This document shows positions 22,497-31,525 of a stretch of DNA of 64,000 nucleotides, piece after piece. Both the position numbers and the translations under genes were made by a program. This DNA is from Streptococcus mitis. Lineage in GTDB: Bacteria > Bacillota > Bacilli > Lactobacillales > Streptococcaceae. Below the pieces are notes generated by a model, which did not search any database, had not been told where the DNA came from, and saw nothing but the letters and a program-made list of their open reading frames with translations. How positions within the stretch are numbered: position 1 is the first letter of the stretch; each line of letters starts with the position of its first letter. The stretch spans positions 2,103,923-2,167,922 of the forward strand of contig CP014326.1 in assembly GCA_001560895.1 (NCBI GenBank), read 5' to 3'.

Positions 22497-23503
22497 TATT
22501 TCACAAATTCGTTGGTGAAGCCTTTGTCTGTCAAGTCTTCTTTAAGGATACCATTTTCTTTATCCCATTTGTAGAAGGCGTTCCAGCGAGCTGCATCAAA
22601 TTGACCCCATTTTTCCTTGTCGCTTGCGTATTCTTTTGACAAGTATTTTTGAGATTCGATGACAAAGTCACGTTTTTCCTGAAGTTCAGGTGCATTTTTG
22701 ATGAGGATATCAGCTGCTTCTTCTGGATGCTCCATGGCATATTGGTAACCTTTTTTGATGGCTTGGATGACTTTACGAGCTTCTTCTTTGTTGTCTTTCA
22801 AATAGTCGTTGTTTGCGATGATAACTGGTGAGTAGTAGTCAAATTCTTTAACGTAGTCTTTCAAATACATGAAATTAGCATCTACACCTTGAGATTTAGC
22901 AAGGATACCATCCCAACCGTAGTAAATCCAAGCAGTGTCAAAGACGCCATTGGCAATCGGTGTGATAGAGTTTGAGTCGTTATTTGGTACTTTTTCAACC
23001 TTCTCAAAGTCCCCACCTTGTGATTCTACCAAGGTTTTCAACATTGCAAGCTCAGTTGGGTCATTCCAAGTTCCGTATTTCTTACCAACCAAGTCCTTCG
23101 GACTGCTTACATTGTCAGATTTACGAGAAATAATTCCTGATGTATTGTGCTCAACGATAGCTGCAACGGCAGTGATTCCTGCACCTTTTTCCAATTTTTT
23201 AGCCATGTAGTCTTGGAAATACACTGCAAATGGTGCCTTACCATTGATAACCAAGTCAGAAGAACTTTCTTCTGGTGGCAATTTCAAGTCAACATCCACT
23301 CCAGCTTCTTTGAAATAGCCTTTTTCCTTGGCAACATAAAGCCCTGTGTGGTTGGTATTTGGTGTCCAGTCTAGGATAAAGTCAATTTTCTTGAGTTCTG
23401 CTTCTTTGTTATCCTTAGAAGCAGTTCCTTGACCACAGGCCACAAGCACAACAGCTACAAGAGCTGTCACAAGCGTTAAAAACACTTTCCATGTTTTCTT
23501 CAT
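22496..23503 (-). CDS. thiY: NMT1/THI5-like substrate-binding lipoprotein
   Basis: A 335-residue extracellular binding lipoprotein: MKKTWKVFL signal, lipobox VLVAC (Cys23), then an NMT1-type periplasmic-binding fold with FILDWTPNTNHTGLYVAKEKGY near the N-terminus, the family hallmark for pyrimidine-type thiamine precursors. The gene sits between thiX (38 nt gap) and thiZ (shared base). It captures the precursor at the cell surface and delivers it to ThiX. Confidence 0.93.
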   Translation of the reverse strand: MKKTWKVFLTLVTALVAVVLVACGQGTASKDNKEAELKKIDFILDWTPNTNHTGLYVAKEKGYFKEAGVDVDLKLPPEESSSDLVINGKAPFAVYFQDYMAKKLEKGAGITAVAAIVEHNTSGIISRKSDNVSSPKDLVGKKYGTWNDPTELAMLKTLVESQGGDFEKVEKVPNNDSNSITPIANGVFDTAWIYYGWDGILAKSQGVDANFMYLKDYVKEFDYYSPVIIANNDYLKDNKEEARKVIQAIKKGYQYAMEHPEEAADILIKNAPELQEKRDFVIESQKYLSKEYASDKEKWGQFDAARWNAFYKWDKENGILKEDLTDKGFTNEFVK

Positions 23504-23541
23504 TTTGATTTCCTCTTTTCTTTTTCAGAAACATTCTAATT

Positions 23542-24303
23542 CTACGAACGTTTCCATTTAATAACATATTTTTCACTAATATCGACCAATTTCATACCAA
23601 GAAGGCTGATAATCGATACCAGAATAATAATAGCAAACATGGTATCATACTGAAACAGTTTCTTGGACTGAATCATGTAGACACCTAGTCCTTCAAAGCC
23701 TCCCAACCACTCAGATACCACTGTTGTGATAAAGGCGTAGGAGACACTGACCCTCAGACCTGCATAAAAGTAGGGCAGGCTGACTGGAATTTTAAAATGC
23801 CACAGGATTTGCCAAGGCTTGGCCCGCATCAGACTAAATAGGGTCAGCATATCCTTATCACAATGCCTAAAACCATCCAAAATGCTGACTATGATAGGAA
23901 AGGTTGTCGTCAAGATAATCAAGACAATCTTGGGCAAAATCCCATAACCTAGCCACAAGACCAAGATAGGAGCTATGGCAATGGTCGGAATGGTCTGGAC
24001 GACCACCATCATAGGGTAAATCAGGTCATTAAGCCAAGTCAAACTGTCCATAAGCACAGCCATGAGACAGGCAATCAAGACTCCTAGAACCAACCCCAGT
24101 AAAGCCACTCTCAAGGTGGCCCAGCTATGGTGCCAGAGAAATTCTCTATCACGAGCAAAGGCCTGGAGAATTTCAAGAGGTGTCGGCAGGATAAACTTGG
24201 GGAGAAGTTTAAGAAAACCTGCTAACTGCCAAATTGACAAGACTCCGAGAAAGCCCAATAGACTAATGTGTCGTCTCAGTATACTTTTCAAGTTTCTCAT
24301 CAA
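23542..24303 (-). CDS. thiX: ABC transporter permease, thiamine-precursor uptake
   Basis: A 253-residue permease with about six hydrophobic helices and the BPD_transp_1 coupling region (EAA-like loop around SLMRAKPWQILWHFKIPVSLPYFYAGLRVSV). It belongs to the SsuC/TauC family. Its start (TTG or ATG at 24298-24303) lies 41 nt inside the end of the upstream MTH1187-type gene, so the two are translationally coupled. Confidence 0.92.
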   Translation of the reverse strand: MMRNLKSILRRHISLLGFLGVLSIWQLAGFLKLLPKFILPTPLEILQAFARDREFLWHHSWATLRVALLGLVLGVLIACLMAVLMDSLTWLNDLIYPMMVVVQTIPTIAIAPILVLWLGYGILPKIVLIILTTTFPIIVSILDGFRHCDKDMLTLFSLMRAKPWQILWHFKIPVSLPYFYAGLRVSVSYAFITTVVSEWLGGFEGLGVYMIQSKKLFQYDTMFAIIILVSIISLLGMKLVDISEKYVIKWKRS

Positions 24304-24553
24304 TACTTAAAATCTCTCCTACATTTATTTTGACATTGGCAAAGACGTTATCTGCCTCCTGCCCTGCCACTTCTAGCGCTTCTTTGAGAATGCGCATGAG
24401 CTCATCAAACTCCCCTTCCAAGACCGTTTCAAATGGTGTCACTACCATGGTCACTTCTTGAGCTTGCAGATAAGCAATAACCTGATCGATAACAGTAATC
24501 CGATCAATCCCCTGTGATAGGGGTAAAACTTGCAAGGCAATGCTTGCTTTCAT
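24263..24553 (-). CDS. MTH1187/YkoF-type thiamine-binding protein
   Basis: A 96-residue ferredoxin-like protein of the MTH1187 (DUF77) family, members of which bind thiamine or precursors. The sequence has the ASIALQVLPLSQG start, a central TMVVTPFETVLEGEFDEL strand-helix and a terminal NVFANVKINVG strand. It is the first gene behind the riboswitch and overlaps thiX by 41 nt. It may buffer the imported ligand or sense it; the role is inferred. Confidence 0.88.
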   Translation of the reverse strand: MKASIALQVLPLSQGIDRITVIDQVIAYLQAQEVTMVVTPFETVLEGEFDELMRILKEALEVAGQEADNVFANVKINVGEILSIDEKLEKYTETTH

Positions 24554-24590
24554 AACAACCTCCTCTTCTCGTTTTCCTCTTTATAAAAAG

Positions 24591-24617
24591 AAAAACCTTT
24601 ACCATATATGGAAAAGG
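24591..24617 (-). terminator. Riboswitch expression-platform terminator
   Basis: CCTTT-A-CCATATATGG-A-AAAGG (24596-24617) forms a long stem. On the minus strand it is followed by T5 and lies between the TPP aptamer and the first gene, so TPP probably acts by premature termination. Confidence 0.8.
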
Positions 24618-24632
24618 TGAAGAATAGACTAA

Positions 24633-24717
<85 letters not shown>

Positions 24718-24730
24718 ATTATATGGACAT

Positions 24731-24759
24731 ATGATAGCGCAAAACAAAAAAAAAGTCAA
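24731..24759 (-). promoter_or_regulatory. Promoter of the riboswitch-thi operon
   Basis: Minus strand TTGACT (24754-24759), 17 nt, TATCAT (24731-24736). Predicted start near 24724, a few bases before the aptamer. Confidence 0.75.
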
Positions 24760-24777
24760 GGAAACTGCTTACAGAAA

Positions 24778-24801
24778 AGAGCAGGAAATTTTTCCTACTC
24801 T
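24778..24801 (-). terminator. Terminator of cbpD
   Basis: AGAGCAGGAAA (24778-24788) pairs with TTTCCTACTCT (24791-24801, one wobble or mismatch), and the minus-strand sequence continues TTTTC. Confidence 0.7.
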
Positions 24802-24807
24802 CATTTT

Positions 24808-25923
24808 CTATACTCGTTCTCCATCACTGTTTACTCTGTAGCCATCCACTGTCGTATTAACAGCTAAAGCGCCTGAAGAGTAAGAATAATACCACTTACC
24901 AGATACTTGGTACCATCCTGTTTTCATTGCACCTGAACTGTCCAAATAGTACCACAGACCATTTTCCTTTAACCATCCTGTCTGCATTTCACCAGATGAT
25001 TTCAAATAATACCAACTAGAACCGTCTTTCAGCCATCCTGTTGATTTAGAACTATTTGATTTGAAATGATACCAACTACCATTTATTTTCTTCCAACCAA
25101 CAGTCAGAACATCATTGGAACTACCTTCTGTTTGATTCTGCGATGACGCAACCTCCTCTAACTGAATATAACGACGACTTCCACTATAAGATATATAACT
25201 CAACCACTTGTACCCATCTTTTTCAAGTACCTGATCATAATGAACACTCTCACCTGGAGAATAATATGCAATTGAAGTTGCACTAACTAAAGGTTGATTT
25301 TTTATAGCTGCCTTATTCTTAAAATAATGTGTTCCTCCTGTCGAAGACAACGGTTGACTATCGAATACTTTGCCACTACTTACTACATTACCCCCATCCA
25401 AATCTTTAAAATGAATAAATCCTGTCATCGTATTGGCTTTTATAATTCGTTTATTATAGGATCCTGTATAACCATAGTTGTATTCCTCAATTTCTATATT
25501 ATCCCCCATTACATTTGAAACCCAGGCAACATGACCATATCCTCCTGCAGTAGACCAAGCAATCGATCCAATCGTTGGTACACTATCTACACGATAGCCT
25601 TCACGACGAGCACGATAGCCCCATTCATTCGCATTTCCATAAGCTCCTGTAATCTCAAAACCATTGACACTACTCAATCGAAAGGCTGCAAATGAAGTAC
25701 ACTGACGAGAGTACATGCGCCACTTATCAATTTCCTGACTCCCATTTTTATAGTAAGCAGGATAATCATCCCCACGCGCAATCGATCCATTTCCTCCAGA
25801 ATAGGCATATACACTATCACTTGCTGCTAGCATCAATCCTGCTACTAAAAAAGGAACAACCTTTTTAACTGATTTTCTCAAAGAAAATCCTGTCTCTGTT
25901 ACTTTGAATGGTAAAACTTTCAT
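24808..25923 (-). CDS. cbpD: CbpD-type competence fratricin (CHAP amidase, one SH3b, choline-binding repeats)
   Basis: A 371-residue secreted murein hydrolase released by competent cells to lyse non-competent neighbours. It has an N-terminal signal sequence ending near residue 40 and a CHAP domain at about 45-170 with Cys75 (RQCTSF) and His131 (GYGHVAW). A single SH3b-like domain follows (about 200-262), then four choline-binding repeats (about 275-371, GW...WYY pattern) that anchor it to teichoic-acid choline. The pneumococcal protein, as I recall, is about 448 residues with two SH3b domains, so this is a shorter form. A ComX box lies upstream at 25973-25980. Confidence 0.93.
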   Translation of the reverse strand: MKVLPFKVTETGFSLRKSVKKVVPFLVAGLMLAASDSVYAYSGGNGSIARGDDYPAYYKNGSQEIDKWRMYSRQCTSFAAFRLSSVNGFEITGAYGNANEWGYRARREGYRVDSVPTIGSIAWSTAGGYGHVAWVSNVMGDNIEIEEYNYGYTGSYNKRIIKANTMTGFIHFKDLDGGNVVSSGKVFDSQPLSSTGGTHYFKNKAAIKNQPLVSATSIAYYSPGESVHYDQVLEKDGYKWLSYISYSGSRRYIQLEEVASSQNQTEGSSNDVLTVGWKKINGSWYHFKSNSSKSTGWLKDGSSWYYLKSSGEMQTGWLKENGLWYYLDSSGAMKTGWYQVSGKWYYSYSSGALAVNTTVDGYRVNSDGERV

Positions 25924-25972
25924 TCTTCCTCCTTGAAAAATAATATAAATTGAAGATTACCTTCACTTAAAC

Positions 25973-25980
25973 TATTCGGA
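25973..25980 (-). promoter_or_regulatory. ComX (cin/com) box of cbpD
   Basis: Minus strand TCCGAATA, matching the late-competence consensus TNCGAATA, about 50 nt before the ATG. Confidence 0.8.
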
Positions 25981-25990
25981 GAAAAAAGAA

Positions 25991-26013
25991 AAAGTGAGAA
26001 AATTTCTCACTTT
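25991..26013 (-). terminator. Terminator of the pde1-rplI-dnaB-veg operon
   Basis: AAAGTGAG (25991-25998) pairs with CTCACTTT (26006-26013); the minus strand continues TTCTTTTTTC. The veg stop codon is inside the stem. Confidence 0.8.
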
Positions 26014-26278
26014 AGTCAAGATAATGAATCAAATTCTTTTCTGTAAGAATATCTGAGTAAGTAAAGGACTCAACATAAACATTAGCTTGTTTATCTCCTT
26101 CAACGTTCCCAAATTCCACGATAAATAGGGATGGATAAACTTCAATTAGCTTACCCAATCTATTTTTTTGGCGCTTACGCCCATTTTCCAAAGTCATTTC
26201 GATTACATGACCCTCATGCGCCTTGATTTCCTCTTTAATTTTTTTCATCTTAGCTACATCTGTAAATGCATCTGTCAT
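26012..26278 (-). CDS. veg: Veg family protein
   Basis: An 88-residue protein of the Veg family (DUF1021). An N-terminal helix (TDVAKMKKIKEEIKAHEGH) is followed by an Sm-like beta barrel stretch (VIEMTLENGRKRQKNRLGKL, YPSLFIVEFGN). Veg is abundant in Firmicutes and influences biofilm-matrix regulation in Bacillus; its streptococcal role is unclear. Its ATG overlaps the dnaB stop by 4 nt. Confidence 0.9.
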   Translation of the reverse strand: MTDAFTDVAKMKKIKEEIKAHEGHVIEMTLENGRKRQKNRLGKLIEVYPSLFIVEFGNVEGDKQANVYVESFTYSDILTEKNLIHYLD

Positions 26279-27633
26279 CTTATTTCCTCCCTTTTTGATA
26301 TACTTGAAAATTTATTGTATTCTTTTTGGAAAATTAATTCCACAGTTCCACGAGCTCCACTACGGTTTTTCTCAATGATAACTTCTACCTTATTATTTGG
26401 GATACCTTCCTCTTCTTCACCACCACGCTCATAGTAATCGTCACGATAAAGAAAGGCTACGATATCAGCATCCTGCTCGATAGATCCCGATTCACGAATA
26501 TCAGACAAGACCGGTCTCTTATCCTGACGTTGTTCTACACCACGAGAAAGCTGACTTAGAGCGATTACTGGAACTTTCAGTTCCTTAGCTAAAATTTTCA
26601 ACTGACGTGAAATTTCTGAAACTTCTTGTTGGCGGTTTTCTCGGCCAGTTCCCGTGATAAGCTGCAAGTAATCTATCAAAATCAAACCAAGATTTCCAGT
26701 TTCTTGAGCCAATTTACGTGAACGTGATCGAATCTCTGTAATCCTAATTCCTGGAGTATCATCAATATAGATACTTGCATTGGCTAGATTCCCTTGAGCA
26801 ATGGTATATTTTTGCCATTCCTCATCAGTCAGTTGACCCGTACGAATAGAATGCGACTCAACCAACCCTTCTGCAGCCAACATACGATCCACTAGACTTT
26901 CCGCACCCATTTCGAGCGAAAAGATAGCTACCGTCTTGTCCAACTTGGTCCCAATATTCTGAGCAATATTCAAGGCAAAGGCTGTCTTACCGACAGCTGG
27001 ACGAGCTGCTAGGATAATCAACTCCTCCTCATGCAAACCAGTCGTCATATGATCCAAGTCACGATAGCCTGTCGCAATCCCTGTAATATCAGTCGTTTGT
27101 TGCGAGCGAGCTTCCAGATTTCCAAAGTTGACATTCAACACATCTCGAATATTCTTAAATCCACTTCGATTAGCATTTTCACTGACATCAATCAACCCTT
27201 TTTCTGCCTGAGCAATAATTTCATCAGCTGGTTGTGAAGCCTCGTAAGCTTGATTGACAGACTCTGTCAACTTAGCGATTAAACGCCGTAGCATGGCTTT
27301 TTCTGCAACAATCTTAGCATAGTACTCTGCATTAGCAGAAGTTGGCACAGAATTGACAATCTCAACCAAGTAAGACAAGCCACCAATATTCTGTAAATCA
27401 CCTTGATTATCAAGAATGGTACGAACCGTTGTTGCATCTATAGCATCGCCACGATCCGATAAATCAACCATGGCTTGGAAAATCAAACGATGGGCATACT
27501 TAAAAAAGTCCCGAGACTCAATATATTCTCGTACAAAAACAAGCTTACTCTCATCAATAAAGATAGCACCCAAAACGGATTGCTCAGCTAAGATATCTTG
27601 AGGTTGTACCCGTAACTCTTCTACTTCTGCCAT
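26275..27633 (-). CDS. dnaB: Replicative DNA helicase (DnaB family; dnaC in Bacillus nomenclature)
   Basis: A 452-residue hexameric helicase that unwinds DNA at the fork. The N-terminal DnaB-N domain covers about 10-115. The C-terminal RecA-type domain has Walker A ARPAVGKTAFALN, Walker B LILIDYLQL and the arginine-finger region KNRSGARGTVEL. It is co-transcribed with pde1 and rplI upstream and veg downstream. It is the likely partner of the satellite DnaC-like loader at 12967. Confidence 0.97.
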   Translation of the reverse strand: MAEVEELRVQPQDILAEQSVLGAIFIDESKLVFVREYIESRDFFKYAHRLIFQAMVDLSDRGDAIDATTVRTILDNQGDLQNIGGLSYLVEIVNSVPTSANAEYYAKIVAEKAMLRRLIAKLTESVNQAYEASQPADEIIAQAEKGLIDVSENANRSGFKNIRDVLNVNFGNLEARSQQTTDITGIATGYRDLDHMTTGLHEEELIILAARPAVGKTAFALNIAQNIGTKLDKTVAIFSLEMGAESLVDRMLAAEGLVESHSIRTGQLTDEEWQKYTIAQGNLANASIYIDDTPGIRITEIRSRSRKLAQETGNLGLILIDYLQLITGTGRENRQQEVSEISRQLKILAKELKVPVIALSQLSRGVEQRQDKRPVLSDIRESGSIEQDADIVAFLYRDDYYERGGEEEEGIPNNKVEVIIEKNRSGARGTVELIFQKEYNKFSSISKREEIR

Positions 27634-27676
27634 CTGGCTTCCCTTCCTTTTACAATCTTGTCAAGAAGGTGTAAAT

Positions 27677-28129
27677 TTACCCTTCTTTCACACGAAGATT
27701 GATGATACTTGTGATATCTTGATAGATTTTCACTGGCACATCAATCAAACCAACTGCTCGAATCGGAGCTTGTACTTGGATATGACGTTTATCAATCTTG
27801 ATCCCAAATTGCTTTTGCAATTCTTCCGCAATTTTCTTATTGGTAATAGAACCAAAAGTACGGCCATCTGGACCAACTTTTTCAACAAATTCTACAACAG
27901 TTTCCTCTGCTTCAAGTTGGGCTTTAATTGCTTTTGCTTCTGCAATCATCTCAGCGTGAGCTTTTTCTTCAGATTTTTGTTTACCACGAAGCTCACCTAC
28001 CGCTTGAGCAGTTGCTTCTTTGGCTAGATTCTTTTTGATAAGAAAGTTTTGCGCATACCCTGTTGGTACTTCCTTAATTTCGCCTTTTTTTCCTTTTCCT
28101 TTAACATCTGCTAAAAAGATTACTTTCAT
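27677..28129 (-). CDS. rplI: 50S ribosomal protein L9
   Basis: A 150-residue L9 with the hallmark N-terminal domain ([31 protein letters not shown]), a long connecting helix and the C-terminal domain ([20 protein letters not shown]). It binds 23S rRNA at the base of the L1 stalk. Its ATG overlaps the pde1 stop (28126-28129). Confidence 0.98.
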   Translation of the reverse strand: MKVIFLADVKGKGKKGEIKEVPTGYAQNFLIKKNLAKEATAQAVGELRGKQKSEEKAHAEMIAEAKAIKAQLEAEETVVEFVEKVGPDGRTFGSITNKKIAEELQKQFGIKIDKRHIQVQAPIRAVGLIDVPVKIYQDITSIINLRVKEG

Positions 28130-30099
28130 TCTTCTTTCTCCTTTTCCTTTATTTCATTTAATACAATTTCTGTCAGTTTTTCACCTGCTTCTGACAAGGT
28201 TAAATCTTTAATTTGAGCTGCTGCCAAATTAAAGTGGCCCCCACCACCTAGCTCTTCCATAATCCGTTGTACATTCAATTTACTACGACTACGAGCTGAG
28301 ATAGAGATAAATCCTTGTGTATTCTTCGCAAGAACAAAACTCGCTTCAATACCTGACATAGCTAACATGGCATCTGCTGCCTTACTAATAACAACTGTAT
28401 CATAGCATTTCGAGTCCTGAGCCTCTGCTATCAATACATCTGAACCTAATTTACACCCCTGTAAAATCAGTTCGTTGACCTCACGATATTCTTCAAAATC
28501 TGTCGCAGCAATTTCTTGGATGACAATACTGTCACTTCCTCTCGTTCTGAGATAACTCGCAACATCAAATGTCCGACTAGTCACTCGTGAAGTGAAATTT
28601 TTAGTATCCAGCATCATACCAGCCATCAAGACACTGGCTTGCATACGACTCAGACGATTTTTCTTAGAATTCTGGAACTGAATCAATTCCGTTACCAACT
28701 CACTGGCACTGCTTGCACCACTTTCGATATAAGTGATAACGGCATTATCGGGAAAATCCTGATCCCTTCTGTGGTGGTCAATGACGATGGTTTGGGTAAA
28801 TAAATTATAAAATTCTTTCGATAAAGTTAAGGCAGTCTTCGAATGGTCTACAAGAATCAACAAAGAACGATTGGTCACCAAGCCCATCGCCTCCTTAACA
28901 GACAACAACTTCGTAACTCCTTCTTTTTCTAAGAATGAAACAGCTCGTTCAATATCTGGTGACATTTGATCTTCATCATAAAGAGCATAACTATTTTCAG
29001 TCACATTGCTAGCAAACAACTGCATACCTACAGCAGAACCCAAAGCATCCATATCTAGATTTTTGTGACCAACTACAAAAACTTGATCCACACTCCGAAT
29101 CTTATCTGAAATAGCTGTCATCATAGCGCGCGTACGAGTCCGTGTACGTTTGATTGACGCAGCAGACCCACCACCAAAATAAACGGGATTTTTCGTTTCA
29201 TCATTCTCCTTGACAACCACCTGGTCTCCACCACGCACTTCAGCCAAGTTCAAGTTGAGTAAAGCAACTTTCCCTATTTCATCATGATTTCCATCACCAT
29301 AAGAAAAGCCCATACTTAAGGTCAAAGGTAACTGTCTCTGTTTGGACTCTTCTCTGAAAGCATCAATAACAGAAAATTTATCATTCATCAATCCCTCAAG
29401 TACCGTGTAGTCCGTAAAGAGATAGAAACGGTCCATACTCACTCGACGAGAGAACATGGCATGTTTTCCAGCAAATTCTGAAACAAAATTGGCCACAAAA
29501 CTATTGATATGACTGATATCAGACTCTGATGTTTCATCTTCTAAATCATCGTAATTATCAACAGAAACGATTCCAATCACAGGCCGACTCGTTACTAACT
29601 CAACAGTCGCTTCATATTCACCAGACACATCAAAGAAGTAAAGAACCCCAGACACCTTGTCCATATGAACCGAATAACGGGTCTCACCCAAGGTAGCATA
29701 AGAACCTGGGTTCCCCACAGAAGCCTTGATAATTGTTTGAATTAATGCCACATCAATCTCGCCCACTTCATTAGTCAAAATCAATTCAGCATAAGGATTA
29801 AACCATTCAACGTCACCTGACGACAAGTCTAATTTAATGACTCCGACAGGCATCTGTTCTAACAAGGTTGTCAAACTATCTTCAGCTTGGTGGTTTACAT
29901 ACTGGATTTGTTCTACTTCACTCCTTGAGTAGTAGTCTCTTTGATGGATGAATAGTAAAATATATGAACCCAAAATAAGTAGCAAAAGAAATAGCGTTAC
30001 CAGTGTATTCGTTACAAAAACAAGTTGCACAGATAGCACTCCGAACGCCACTATTCCTAATATTAAGGGGAAAATAGGACTTACATAAAATTTTTTCAT
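28126..30099 (-). CDS. pde1: GdpP/Pde1 membrane c-di-AMP phosphodiesterase
   Basis: A 657-residue enzyme that hydrolyses the second messenger c-di-AMP. Start at ATG 30097-30099 ([14 protein letters not shown]), with AGAGG upstream; a 7-codon extension lacks support. Two N-terminal membrane helices are followed by a PAS domain, a degenerate GGDEF domain and the DHH/DHHA1 catalytic part: DHS at [14 protein letters not shown] at [11 protein letters not shown], and [12 protein letters not shown] near the C-terminus. An extended -10 promoter (TGGTATAAT) sits just upstream. First gene of pde1-rplI-dnaB-veg. Confidence 0.95.
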   Translation of the reverse strand: MKKFYVSPIFPLILGIVAFGVLSVQLVFVTNTLVTLFLLLLILGSYILLFIHQRDYYSRSEVEQIQYVNHQAEDSLTTLLEQMPVGVIKLDLSSGDVEWFNPYAELILTNEVGEIDVALIQTIIKASVGNPGSYATLGETRYSVHMDKVSGVLYFFDVSGEYEATVELVTSRPVIGIVSVDNYDDLEDETSESDISHINSFVANFVSEFAGKHAMFSRRVSMDRFYLFTDYTVLEGLMNDKFSVIDAFREESKQRQLPLTLSMGFSYGDGNHDEIGKVALLNLNLAEVRGGDQVVVKENDETKNPVYFGGGSAASIKRTRTRTRAMMTAISDKIRSVDQVFVVGHKNLDMDALGSAVGMQLFASNVTENSYALYDEDQMSPDIERAVSFLEKEGVTKLLSVKEAMGLVTNRSLLILVDHSKTALTLSKEFYNLFTQTIVIDHHRRDQDFPDNAVITYIESGASSASELVTELIQFQNSKKNRLSRMQASVLMAGMMLDTKNFTSRVTSRTFDVASYLRTRGSDSIVIQEIAATDFEEYREVNELILQGCKLGSDVLIAEAQDSKCYDTVVISKAADAMLAMSGIEASFVLAKNTQGFISISARSRSKLNVQRIMEELGGGGHFNLAAAQIKDLTLSEAGEKLTEIVLNEIKEKEKEE

Positions 30100-30189
30100 T
30101 CCAAACCTCTTGGCACCCATTATACCATAATAACCACCAAAAAGCGACTTTTTAAAAGTGTAATTAGCAATTCTACAAACTATAATAAA

Positions 30190-30221
30190 AAGGAGGTTTA
30201 CAATTCAGTAAACCTTCCTTT
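30190..30221 (-). terminator. Terminator of hpf
   Basis: AGGTTTAC pairs with GTAAACCT, extended by GGA/TCC; on the minus strand followed by T5. It lies between hpf and the pde1 promoter. Confidence 0.8.
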
Positions 30222-30234
30222 ACACATATTGAAA

Positions 30235-30783
30235 TTAAGATTCTTTAACTTCTAACAAACCAATTTCGCCATCCTCACGACGATAAATCACATTAGTTGT
30301 TTGATCTTCAACATCCACATAGATAAAGAAATCATGTCCCAACAAATCCATCTGTAGAATAGCTTCTTCCAAATCCATTGGTTTTAAATCAATTTGTTTT
30401 GAACGAACAACTCTAGACTGGACAACATTTGGATCTTCCACCAAGGCATCTGTAAATAATTGACTAGTTGCTACCTTGTTTTTATTTTTACGCTCAATTT
30501 TTGTTTTATTTTTACGAATCTGACGTTCAATTTTATCGGTTACAAGGTCAATTGAACCATACATATCTTGAGACACATCTTCTGCACGAAGAGTAATTGA
30601 TCCAAGCGGAATCGTCACCTCCACTTTAGCCGTTTTTTCACGATACACCTTCAAGTTAACTCGAGCATCCAACTCTTGTTCAGCTTGAAAATACTTTTCG
30701 ATCTTTTCGAGTTTAGAAACTACATAATCACGAATTGCTTCTGTTACTTCTAGGTTTTCACCACGGATACTATATTTAATCAT
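30235..30783 (-). CDS. hpf: Long-form ribosome hibernation promoting factor
   Basis: A 182-residue HPF. The N-terminal S30AE domain (MIKYSIRGENLEVTEAIRDYV ... VTDKIERQIRKNKTK) binds the decoding channel. After a linker, the C-terminal dimerisation domain (KPMDLEEAILQMDLLGHDFF...VIYRREDGEIGL) makes 100S ribosome dimers in stationary phase. It is monocistronic, with its own promoter (30825-30853) and terminator. Confidence 0.96.
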   Translation of the reverse strand: MIKYSIRGENLEVTEAIRDYVVSKLEKIEKYFQAEQELDARVNLKVYREKTAKVEVTIPLGSITLRAEDVSQDMYGSIDLVTDKIERQIRKNKTKIERKNKNKVATSQLFTDALVEDPNVVQSRVVRSKQIDLKPMDLEEAILQMDLLGHDFFIYVDVEDQTTNVIYRREDGEIGLLEVKES

Positions 30784-30824
30784 ATGAGTACCTTCTTTCT
30801 AAACATTTTTGTTTTTCTGATTTC

Positions 30825-30853
30825 ATTATAACGCTTTCATTTTTTTTTTGCAA
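30825..30853 (-). promoter_or_regulatory. hpf promoter
   Basis: Minus strand TTGCAA (30848-30853), 17 nt including an A-tract, TATAAT (30825-30830). Confidence 0.75.
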
Positions 30854-30862
30854 ATTTTTTCC

Positions 30863-31525
30863 TCATCTTACAAGAGAAAAAGTTTTTACATCCTCAGCAC
30901 CAGCTTCTTCCAGCAATTTCTTCACACGATTTATAGTTGTTCCTGTAGTATAAATATCATCTATAAGTAGGATTTTCTTAGGAATGCTGACTCCACTTTT
31001 AATAAAGAAAGGAAGTTCTGTCGTCAAGCGTTCTGAGCGACTTTTAGAAGAACTAGCTCTCTCTTCTCTTTTCTCTAATAAATCCAGATACTTGAAACCT
31101 GCTGCTTCAACTAAACCTTCAACCTGATTAAATCCTCTGTCAAGCAATCTTTCAGGACTTAGGGGAATTACAACAAATTGATACTCTTTGTACTTTCTCA
31201 ACTCCGCACTTAAAACTGAAGCGAAAACTTTTCTTAAAAGGAAGTCTCCGTCAAACTTATACCGACTGAAAAAATCCTTCATAGCTTGATTGTAAGTAAA
31301 AATCGCTCTATGACTGACTTCAACTCCTTCTTTACACCAAAATTGACAATCTTGACACTTTGTTGACAAACCTGTTTTCATACAGTTTGAACAGTGCTCT
31401 TCTCCAATCCTCTCAAGAGTAGAATCACAGCCTGAGCAAAGATAAGAGTCATCATTCTTCAAAAACAAGAGACTACTAAAAGTTAAAACAGTCTTCATAG
31501 TCTGCCCACATAACAAACACTTCAT
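30863..31525 (-). CDS. comFC: ComFC-type phosphoribosyltransferase-like competence protein
   Basis: A 220-residue late-competence protein. An N-terminal zinc-ribbon set (CLLCGQ, CSGCD, CSNCMK, CQDCQ) precedes a PRT-fold domain with the PRPP-binding loop KKILLIDDIYTTGTTINRV. It acts with ComFA in internalising or processing single-stranded transforming DNA. Its start overlaps the comFA stop by 4 nt, so it is part of the ComX-driven comFA-comFC operon. Confidence 0.94.
   Translation of the reverse strand: MKCLLCGQTMKTVLTFSSLLFLKNDDSYLCSGCDSTLERIGEEHCSNCMKTGLSTKCQDCQFWCKEGVEVSHRAIFTYNQAMKDFFSRYKFDGDFLLRKVFASVLSAELRKYKEYQFVVIPLSPERLLDRGFNQVEGLVEAAGFKYLDLLEKREERASSSKSRSERLTTELPFFIKSGVSIPKKILLIDDIYTTGTTINRVKKLLEEAGAEDVKTFSLVR

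Noticed and set aside
24808..25923. Satellite or prophage endolysin for the CHAP/choline-binding gene
   Set aside because: It has a signal peptide and a ComX box, lies outside the att repeats and matches CbpD.
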